Virus record (IMG/VR): IMGVR_UViG_3300029922_000331
Span: 1 to 21,006 of that record
Strand: one strand, 5' to 3'
Length of the DNA stretch: 21,006 nucleotides
From: a virus
Positions 15,387-21,006 of this stretch are shown here, piece after piece (within the stretch, counting starts at the first letter, position 1; the number at the start of each line of letters is the position of its first letter). The translations under genes and the position numbers were made by a program. Below the pieces are notes generated by a model, which was not told where the DNA came from, did not search any database, and worked only from the letters and a program-made list of their open reading frames with translations.

Positions 15387-16022
15387 GTGGGAAAGAAGTC
15401 GTCAATATTAACAGAATGGCTAACACCTGTTCAAGCGAACTGCCTTTATGAATCTGCTCCGGATGAAGAGACTGGAAAGAAAAAACTCTACATGAAGGGA
15501 ATCTTCATTCAGGGCGCAGTAAAAAATCACAATGATAGAATCTACCCTGTTCAGGAAATTCGTAAAGCCGTCGATAGCGTTACTGATAAATTGAAAAATG
15601 AATTTACCATCTGTGGTGAGGCAGATCATCCTGAGGAGTTAACAATTAATCTTCAGCGAGTTAGCCATATGATAACAGAAATGTGGATGGATGGCAACAA
15701 TGGAATGGGAAAACTACAGGTACTTGAGACCCCGATGGGAAACATTATCAAAGTGTTAATTGATAGTGGCGTTAGACTGGGTGTTTCAAGTCGCGGTGTC
15801 GGGAACGTTAATGATAACGGTATTGTTTCTGACTATGAGCTTTTGACCGTTGATATTGTATCAAATTCCAGTGCCCCCAACGCATACCCCAAACCGGTCT
15901 ACGAATCCCGGCTTGCCAAACGTGGACGGATTATTTCCGATCTTGCCGAAGCCGTTTCACATGATCCGAAAGCCAGGAAGCACCTTCACAAGGAACTTCT
16001 TGACTGGATTAACAAACTATAA
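15387..16022 (+). CDS. gp21: Prohead core protease (gp21)
   Basis: From GTG 15387 the product is 211 residues, the same size as T4 gp21 (212). The frame extends upstream to a TTG at 15354, but that codon directly abuts the late -10 box, so GTG behind GGGAAG is preferred. Gp21-family features are GIFIQGAVKNHNDRIYP, the catalytic His in GEADHPE (H81), and the catalytic Ser in LGVSSRG (S134/S135). The protease sits in the prohead core, cuts core proteins, scaffold and capsid protein after Glu in LxE/IxE sites, and then destroys itself. Downstream, the scaffold gene follows after 26 bp with a strong AAAGGAG ribosome site. Confidence 0.9.
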   Translation: MGKKSSILTEWLTPVQANCLYESAPDEETGKKKLYMKGIFIQGAVKNHNDRIYPVQEIRKAVDSVTDKLKNEFTICGEADHPEELTINLQRVSHMITEMWMDGNNGMGKLQVLETPMGNIIKVLIDSGVRLGVSSRGVGNVNDNGIVSDYELLTVDIVSNSSAPNAYPKPVYESRLAKRGRIISDLAEAVSHDPKARKHLHKELLDWINKL

Positions 16023-16048
16023 ATTTTGACCAAAGGAGAATAGTTCCG

Positions 16049-17299
16049 ATGGATAACTCCATTGCCAAGCTACTCGGTGAAGACACGCTCCCTCCAGAGC
16101 TTGTTATCTCATTGCAGGAAGCTTACGACAAAAAGGTGGCTGAAGTTCGCGAAGAGGCTGAAGTAGCCGTTCGTGAAGAACTTTCGCGCCGCTACGAGCA
16201 CGATAAGGCAAACCTTGTCGAAGCAATGGACCGCATGCTTACCGACGTTGTGCAGAAGCACGAAGCCGATAAAAATCAGGCGGTCCAGCGTTTCACCGAG
16301 GCTCGCTCAGCCTTCCGCAAGGCTGTCAAAGAGGCTCGCACGAATTATGCCACGAAGCTGAATGAAACGCTTTCCCAAACACGCGGCTTCGTGTCCACAC
16401 AGCTTTCTTTGGAGATGAAGAAACTGCGCGAACAGAAGAAAGCACTCGTTTCCGAGCGTCTGAATACCGCCGATAAACTCAAAACAATGAAGGGGACACT
16501 TGCGGAACAGCATTCCGCACGTCTTGCCAAGATTGACGAATTCGTTGTGCGGCAGGTCAAACGTGAACTCAGTGAGTTCAACGACGATCACCGCGCCCTC
16601 GTGAAAACACGCGTCAAGCTGGTTTCCGAAGCACGCCATCGCCTCAAGGAAACACAAGCCCGCTTCGTCAGGGAAGCAGCCAAGAACGTCGAAAAGGTTG
16701 TCACAGAATCGCTCAAACGCGAAATGACACAACTTCACGAAGACCTCGAAGCCAACCGCCAGAATATGTTCGGTCGGCGAATCTTCGAAGCCATGGCTGC
16801 GGAATATATGACCAGCTATCTGGCTGAAGGCACTGAAATCCGCAAACTTCAGAAAACGCTGGAGTCCAAGGAAACGGCACTCAGTTCTGCGAAATTCAAA
16901 CTGGATGAAGCAGTTAAGGAAGGTCAGCAAACCGCCCGCAAGGCAAGACTGGCTGAAGACCGCGCCGTCCGTTCGAAGACAATGAGCGAATTGCTCAGCA
17001 ATCTTCGTGGCGAAAAACGCACCATAATGGAAGGCATGCTGGAAACCGTCAAAACCGATTCCCTACGCAATACTTTCAATAAGCTTTTACCGGTCGTTCT
17101 GGATGAGACAACACGCAAGTCTCCTTCGATGGCTACAAAGAAACCACTGAACGAAACCCGCCCGGCTGCAAGGTCAGCGTCTGTCGTTACAGGGAACAAT
17201 CGAACTGCTACCCGTCTTTATGAATCAGTTGAGGCGGAAGAAAACGAAATTAACGATGATATCGCGCAGGTAGTTCGTCTCGCTGGTATCCAGAAGTGA
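16049..17299 (+). CDS. gp22: Prohead scaffold/core protein (gp22)
   Basis: A 416-residue, almost wholly helical, highly charged protein lies between protease and capsid gene, as in T4. The conserved core NMFGRRIFEAMAAEYMTSYL (about 238-257) and the C-terminal TMSELLSNLRGEKRTIMEGM are gp22-like. It forms the inner core around which gp23 assembles and is then degraded. The sequence shows at least six candidate gp21 sites (L22-Q-E|A25, L56-V-E|A59, IFE|A, LAE|G, LDE|A, IME|G), consistent with near-complete destruction during maturation. The product is longer than T4 gp22 (269 residues). Ribosome site AAAGGAG precedes ATG 16049. Confidence 0.92.
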   Translation: MDNSIAKLLGEDTLPPELVISLQEAYDKKVAEVREEAEVAVREELSRRYEHDKANLVEAMDRMLTDVVQKHEADKNQAVQRFTEARSAFRKAVKEARTNYATKLNETLSQTRGFVSTQLSLEMKKLREQKKALVSERLNTADKLKTMKGTLAEQHSARLAKIDEFVVRQVKRELSEFNDDHRALVKTRVKLVSEARHRLKETQARFVREAAKNVEKVVTESLKREMTQLHEDLEANRQNMFGRRIFEAMAAEYMTSYLAEGTEIRKLQKTLESKETALSSAKFKLDEAVKEGQQTARKARLAEDRAVRSKTMSELLSNLRGEKRTIMEGMLETVKTDSLRNTFNKLLPVVLDETTRKSPSMATKKPLNETRPAARSASVVTGNNRTATRLYESVEAEENEINDDIAQVVRLAGIQK

Positions 17300-17317
17300 T
17301 TCAAGGAGAACACTTTA

Positions 17318-18532
17318 ATGTCTAAACTATTTGAGTCCCAGTGGAAGCAGGCGAAGTCTGCACTTCTGGAAGGTCGTGACATCTCTCATAATATGGATGG
17401 CACCAAGTCCAACACCAAGCGCCAGATGATGGAAACGCTGATGGAAAATACCCGCCGGGAACTGAAACTGTTCGAAGCGGCAACTGCCGGTGCCACCAAT
17501 GCATCAAACGTGGCAGCCATCAACAAAGTCATCCTGCCAATCCTACGCCGTGTCATGCCGACCGTGATTGCCAATGAAATCATCGGCGTGCAACCCATGA
17601 CCGGTCCAGTCGGTCAGATTCACACGCTTCGTGTCCGTTATGCCGATACAGTGCCAGCCGCTGGCGGCGGTATCTCAGCCGGTGCGGAAGCGCTGTCACC
17701 GTTCAACATTGCCGCCTATTATTCCGGCAATGGCAATCCCCAGTTCCCGGCTGCTGTTCCGACATCAGCACTCGAAGGACTTGCCGGTAACCGTATTTCC
17801 ATTCAGATCCTGAAGGAAGTCGTGGAAGCCAAAACCCGCAAGCTGAGCGCCCGGTGGACGTTCGAAGCGGCACAAGATGCACAGGCAATGCAGGGCATCG
17901 ATATTGAAGCAGAAATCCTCGCCGCGTTGGCACAGGAAATTGTGGCTGAAATTGATCAGGGTATTCTTACGTCCCTGCTCGCTCTTCCCGGCGCACCACA
18001 ATCATTCTTCAATATGTCTGATGTAACGGGCACCCCAACATTCGTTGGTGATGTGCATGCGGCGCTTGCTATTCTGATTAACCGTCAGGCCAACCTAATT
18101 GCCTCCAGAACGAGGCGCGGGGCTGGTAACTGGGTGGTCGTTTCCCCGACTGCGCTGACCATTCTTCAGTCCGCCACGACATCAGCATTTGCCCGTACGA
18201 CTGAGGGCGTCTTCGAAGCTCCGACGAACACGAAGTTTGTTGGTACTTTGAACAACGCAATGCGGGTTTATGTTAACCAGTATGCAGCCGATTCGACACC
18301 GATTCTGGTTGGTTACAAAGGTAACGAAATGGACGCGGCAGCATTCTATTGCCCATACGTACCGTTAACCAGTTCCGGAACCCTTATCGACCCGGCGACG
18401 TTCGAGCCAGTCATCAGCTTCATGACTCGATATGGTTATATTGAGTTAACGAATTCCGCAAGCAGCCTTGGCAACGCCGCAGACTACGTTTCTTTGGTCG
18501 GAATATCGGCGGAAAATTTAGTGTTTATGTGA
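17318..18532 (+). CDS. gp23: Major capsid protein (gp23)
   Basis: A 404-residue HK97-fold capsid protein of the T4 gp23 family. Characteristic stretches are VILPILRRVMPTVIANEIIG followed by VQPMTGPVGQIHTLRVRY, a helical RKLSARWTFEAAQDAQAMQG, and the ADYVSLVGI C-terminal region. A gp21 site, L51-F-E|A54, matches the position where the T4 propeptide is removed, leaving about 351 residues; an upstream LLE|G (16-19) may be an extra cut. It is shorter than T4 gp23 (521), consistent with loss of the insertion domain. Ribosome site AAGGAG precedes ATG 17318, 18 bp after the scaffold stop, so expression is from the same transcript. Confidence 0.95.
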   Translation: MSKLFESQWKQAKSALLEGRDISHNMDGTKSNTKRQMMETLMENTRRELKLFEAATAGATNASNVAAINKVILPILRRVMPTVIANEIIGVQPMTGPVGQIHTLRVRYADTVPAAGGGISAGAEALSPFNIAAYYSGNGNPQFPAAVPTSALEGLAGNRISIQILKEVVEAKTRKLSARWTFEAAQDAQAMQGIDIEAEILAALAQEIVAEIDQGILTSLLALPGAPQSFFNMSDVTGTPTFVGDVHAALAILINRQANLIASRTRRGAGNWVVVSPTALTILQSATTSAFARTTEGVFEAPTNTKFVGTLNNAMRVYVNQYAADSTPILVGYKGNEMDAAAFYCPYVPLTSSGTLIDPATFEPVISFMTRYGYIELTNSASSLGNAADYVSLVGISAENLVFM

Positions 18533-18580
18533 ACTGTCTTTAATAACAACTGGTTAGTTCCTGGTGTTTAGACGGATAAG

Positions 18581-18603
18581 GGCGGGGAGAAATCCCCGCC
18601 TTT
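18581..18603 (+). terminator. Rho-independent terminator after the capsid gene
   Basis: GGCGGGGA pairs with TCCCCGCC around a GAAA tetraloop, extended by G-T and A-T pairs, then TTTCATATTTTT. It lies about 50 bp after the capsid stop and closes the head transcription unit. Confidence 0.9.
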
Positions 18604-18644
18604 CATATTTTTAACATTTCCTTCTCCAAGTCTCGAAAACAGCA

Positions 18645-18673
18645 TTGACAGCATTCTTCGGTTCGGGTATGCT
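18645..18673 (+). promoter_or_regulatory. Sigma70-like promoter giving a near-leaderless transcript of the homing endonuclease
   Basis: TTGACA (18645-18650), a 17-bp spacer and TATGCT (18668-18673) are followed 7 nt later by ATG 18681. The geometry is almost identical to the promoter at 4210-4238, and there is no ribosome site. Confidence 0.5.
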
Positions 18674-18680
18674 GATCGCC

Positions 18681-20378
18681 ATGAAAAACCGCCTCGCCGA
18701 ACTTATCACCAAGCATGGGCTGAAGCATTGGTCCTTTGGGGCTCGCAAGGACCCCGAGTTCATGTCCTGGGTCATGTCTGAAACTTCGGAAATGCCTGAC
18801 GATACTCTGTTCCCTGTTAGGGTCTATGCCGCGACATCAGGGACGCGTCCCCAGTGCGAGCACGGCGGCATGCGCACCCTCAAGAGCATCCAGGATGGTT
18901 GGAAGTTCTGTGGGAAGTCCGGAATCTGCCAGTGCGCCAAAAAATCAGTTTCGGATAGCATGAAGGCGGCCTGCGCAAATCGGTCGGCTGATGATATTGC
19001 CAAGTCTGTCGCGAAACGCGAGAAAACGTTTGTCGAAAGGCATGGGATAACCAACGCAGGCAGGCTGCCGCAAGCGTTGGCTGCCCACGCTGGGTTTTAT
19101 GCTGACCCGAAGAAAGTTGCCATCGCCGTCCAAAAGGGCGCCGAAACCATGCTGGAGTTGTATGGCGTAGCGAATGCTCTGCAACTGGAGAAAGTGGTGG
19201 AAATCAGGCGCTATAATTCGACGCACAGGACGGAAGCGCAAAAAGAATCTGCCACTGCAAAGCGAAGGGCACATGCCGCAAATGGCGGATTTCTTGCTTC
19301 AAGTCATAAGAGGCTTGTGGCAAAGTTTGATGGCTTAGGTTTTACTATGCTAACAACTGAGGAGGAATATTTTGGCGTTGGTGGAACTGGCAAACGATAC
19401 AAATACAAGTTTTCCTGCCATCGTTGCAATCTTCGTTTTGTTGATTACATTTATGATGGCGCCGAGCCATCTTGTCCCATTTGTGATTATAAGGAACCGA
19501 AAGGTACTTCAAAACCGGAGATTGAGATTGCCGGGTATGTAAGGTCTCTTGGTGTCCTCGTGATCCAGAACACCCATTCATTGATTCAGAATATGGAGAT
19601 CGACATTCAGGCTCCAGATCATAAGGTCGCAGTAGAGCACGGAGGTCTGTGGTGGCACTGCGAGGGGTCGCACGGAAAAAAGAAATGGTATCATTTCATG
19701 AAACTGAAAAAGTGCGCGGATATCGGGTATCGCCTCGTGACAATTTTTGGTGATGAATGGCTGGAAAAAAAGGATATCTGCAAGCGACGTCTGGCGCACA
19801 TCTTTGGTGTGGAAACGGAGCGGGTATTTGCCAGAAAAACCACCATTGTGACGATTACGGCGGCTGAAGCTAGGGAATTCTTGGAACGCAATCACATACA
19901 AGGTTACGCGCAGGGAGCGACTGAGCACCTTGGACTGATGAACGGCAATGTTCTGGTATCGGTGATGACTTTCGGTAAGCCACGTATGATACAGAACCAG
20001 CCGCCTCCTGGACCAAGAGATTGGGAGCTTAGCAGGTTTGCCTCCAGCGTCCTTGTTGTCGGTGGGGCATCCAAGCTGTTTGCCGCCTTCGTGAGGGCAT
20101 ACGACCCCTGGATGATATTGTCGTTTTGTGACAAGCGATGGGGAACAGGGAAGGTTTACGATAAAATGGGGTTTGCTTTGGAGGGGGAATCCGCCCCTGG
20201 ATATTTTTGGGTTGAAAAATATCTGGTGCGGCACGACAGGAGCAAATTCACCAAATACAAGCTTGTGGAACAGGGTTTTGATGCAAATATAAGTGAATCC
20301 GAAATAATGTTCGAGCGCGGTTTTGATCGCATTTGGGACTGTGGCAACCTGCGGTATCGTTGGCACAAGCCAACATAA
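18681..20378 (+). CDS. Free-standing homing-endonuclease-like protein with Vsr/EDxHD-type nuclease domain
   Basis: From ATG 18681 the product is 565 residues (ATG 18669 or TTG 18645 would overlap the promoter). In order: an N-terminal Cys cluster (C59, C77, C83, C85); two helical repeats (ERHGITNAGRLPQ and ELYGVANALQLEK) of a kind seen in phage nucleases; a zinc ribbon (C246/C249, C265/C268); a nuclease core with E280/E282, E306-I-D308, H320, H326 and GDEW (D358), resembling Vsr-like or EDxHD endonucleases; and a C-terminal domain (NHIQGYAQG, VSVMTFGKPR, ELSRF, VVGGASKLF, then KRWGTGKVYDKMGF) common on phage homing endonucleases and GNAT-like in pattern. It lies alone after the capsid gene, behind its own terminator and promoter, as expected of a selfish gene. 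The cleavage target is unknown. Confidence 0.8.
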   Translation: MKNRLAELITKHGLKHWSFGARKDPEFMSWVMSETSEMPDDTLFPVRVYAATSGTRPQCEHGGMRTLKSIQDGWKFCGKSGICQCAKKSVSDSMKAACANRSADDIAKSVAKREKTFVERHGITNAGRLPQALAAHAGFYADPKKVAIAVQKGAETMLELYGVANALQLEKVVEIRRYNSTHRTEAQKESATAKRRAHAANGGFLASSHKRLVAKFDGLGFTMLTTEEEYFGVGGTGKRYKYKFSCHRCNLRFVDYIYDGAEPSCPICDYKEPKGTSKPEIEIAGYVRSLGVLVIQNTHSLIQNMEIDIQAPDHKVAVEHGGLWWHCEGSHGKKKWYHFMKLKKCADIGYRLVTIFGDEWLEKKDICKRRLAHIFGVETERVFARKTTIVTITAAEAREFLERNHIQGYAQGATEHLGLMNGNVLVSVMTFGKPRMIQNQPPPGPRDWELSRFASSVLVVGGASKLFAAFVRAYDPWMILSFCDKRWGTGKVYDKMGFALEGESAPGYFWVEKYLVRHDRSKFTKYKLVEQGFDANISESEIMFERGFDRIWDCGNLRYRWHKPT

Positions 20379-20391
20379 ACAATAGGGTCCT

Positions 20392-20607
20392 ATTTTTGAA
20401 CGTCTGGAGCACAAGCATGCGAGGCTGCCGTCAAACGTCTCGGTGATCAAGACGAATTTCGATCGTATTTTTTCAGCCCTTGACACTATCGTTGGCTACG
20501 GCTTAAATGGCGCCTTGGTATCGTTGCAGACGGCGACAGTCAACGAGTTTCTGCTGGGTGAAAGCTCGGCAGTGGATTGCAACCTAAATCGGGTTCAAAT
20601 CAAATGA
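20392..20607 (+). CDS. Possible small gene or gene remnant without an ATG start
   Basis: After TAG at 20383 the frame is open for 71 codons to TGA at 20605-20607. It encodes FERLEHKHARLPSNVSVIKT followed by NFDRIFSALDTIVGYGLNGA and more, with codon third positions that look coding. It has no ATG; possible starts are ATT 20392 behind AGGG, CTG 20404 or GTG 20443. The stop overlaps the ATG of the next ORF as ATGA. It may be a real gene with an unusual start or the 3' remainder of a gene truncated when the endonuclease arrived. Family not recognised. Confidence 0.4.
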   Translation: MFERLEHKHARLPSNVSVIKTNFDRIFSALDTIVGYGLNGALVSLQTATVNEFLLGESSAVDCNLNRVQIK

Positions 20608-20807
20608 CCTGCTACATAATATCGTACGAAGCGTATAATGAATTGCTTCGCATCGGAGCCTGTGGACTGGCGGTTGATCGCTTCAGGAACAATGCTTATG
20701 TTGTGGAACTTGAGGATACTGCCGTCGTCATCGCGAGGATGTTCGGGGATGTGGCGCCAGTCGAACGATCACGGAATAGCCATATATACATTGCAAAAAA
20801 GGTGTAG
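20604..20807 (+). CDS. Hypothetical 67-residue protein
   Basis: ATG 20604 begins MTCYIISYEAYNELLRIGAC and the protein ends NSHIYIAKKV. The predicted pattern is strand-helix-strand, like a small alpha/beta fold. A TTG at 20577 is also in frame, but the ATG overlaps the stop of the preceding frame (ATGA), which suggests coupling. I do not recognise it and see no motif, signal peptide or membrane segment. Confidence 0.5.
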   Translation: MTCYIISYEAYNELLRIGACGLAVDRFRNNAYVVELEDTAVVIARMFGDVAPVERSRNSHIYIAKKV

Positions 20808-20816
20808 CATGGTAAC

Positions 20817-20936
20817 GTGATATATCACCTGCCATAGCTAAGTGGCTGAGAAAGAACGATCCGTAGCGGTTGGCTCGCCGTTCATCGTTTTTCTGCGCGG
20901 CGGAGACCCCTGCCTTCAGGCAGGGGAGGAGCCGCG
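20817..20936 (+). other. Hairpin-rich non-coding stretch, possible structured RNA or transposon-end relic
   Basis: Three structures follow in a row: a perfect 12-bp palindrome GTGATATATCAC (20817-20828); a hairpin with 9-bp stem AAGAACGAT/ATCGTTTTT (20852-20860 with 20884-20892, one G-T pair); and a two-part hairpin with outer stem CGCGGC/GCCGCG (20896-20901, 20931-20936), a purine internal loop GGAGA/AGGA, and inner stem CCCCTGCC/GGCAGGGG with TTCA loop. The last resembles the end hairpins of IS200/IS605-family elements. No gene with good support covers 20808-21006; the open frame starting at ATG 20948 is too short to judge. Confidence 0.35.
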
Positions 20937-21006
20937 TCTTTCTTGCTATGCATAACATCTCCATGAATTATATGTCAGGAGTTTGCAGTCAGCCGGCTTG
21001 GCTCCT

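Noticed and set aside
16018-16025. TATAAATT near the protease stop as a late promoter for the scaffold gene
   Set aside because: It overlaps the stop codon and differs at the last position. The 26-bp gap and strong ribosome site fit read-through from 15346, so I left it out.
18645-18680. TTG 18645 or ATG 18669 as start of the homing endonuclease
   Set aside because: TTG 18645 is the first codon of the -35 box and ATG 18669 lies in the -10 box, so a transcript from this promoter would lack both. They remain possible only if an upstream promoter is used.
20381-20394. AATAGG-GT-CCTATT followed by TTT as a terminator of the endonuclease gene
   Set aside because: The loop would be too small unless the stem shrinks to five mostly A-U pairs, which is too weak to call.
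20480-20508. TTGACA-17 bp-TTAAAT as a third sigma70-like promoter
   Set aside because: The -10 match is poor, it lies inside an open frame, and no start codon sits at the leaderless position; the next ATG (20604) is about 95 bp downstream.
20575-20605. GGTTCAAATC as a tRNA T-loop
   Set aside because: The flanking bases cannot form the T-stem, and no acceptor, D or anticodon arm could be folded upstream.

Overview
The window is part of the genome of a T4-superfamily myovirus. It carries a T4-type recombination and head-morphogenesis gene set, and short T4-type late promoters (NATAAATA or the variant CTAAATA) precede most late genes. The host is probably an alphaproteobacterium. That rests on a small coiled-coil protein that looks like a family common on alphaproteobacterial chromosomes and on CTTGACA-type promoters, so it is inference and not proof.

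Layout. Positions 1-3398 (+) hold recombination genes: the last codons of a probable gp47-like nuclease subunit, a gp46/SbcC-like ATPase coupled to it by an ATGA overlap, and an ERF-type single-strand annealing protein. Positions 3400-5399 (-) hold, in transcription order, a gp26-like baseplate/tail-assembly protein, a gp51-like -1 frame extension, a small coiled-coil protein with its own sigma70-like promoter, and a PD-(D/E)XK nuclease. A 108-bp gap with opposed late promoters leads to a 1252-aa probable tape measure protein (5508-9266, +).

Positions 9364-18532 are the head cluster in T4 order: portal (gp20), small core protein, acidic core protein, prohead protease (gp21), scaffold (gp22) and major capsid protein (gp23). 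One unknown 82-aa gene lies on the opposite strand inside it. A terminator ends the acidic core gene and another ends the capsid gene. Positions 18681-20807 hold a free-standing homing-endonuclease-like gene and two small unknown ORFs. The window closes with a hairpin-rich stretch that has no clear gene.

How the genes work together. gp46/47, the annealing protein and the PD-(D/E)XK nuclease would resect, anneal and resolve DNA during recombination-dependent replication. The portal, core proteins and capsid protein would assemble a prohead that gp21 matures; LxE/IxE-(A/G) cleavage sites are visible in the core proteins, scaffold and capsid protein. The frameshifted gp26-51 pair next to the tape measure resembles the tail-assembly chaperone arrangement of other long-tailed phages.

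The most striking features are two related HNH-containing inteins in the portal gene separated by only 15 extein residues, a textbook T_TTT_TTC slippery site fusing the gp26-like and gp51-like frames, two promoters placed so that the transcripts would be nearly leaderless, repeat expansions in the tape measure gene, and an orphan tandem-hairpin region at the right end that partly resembles an IS200/IS605 right end.
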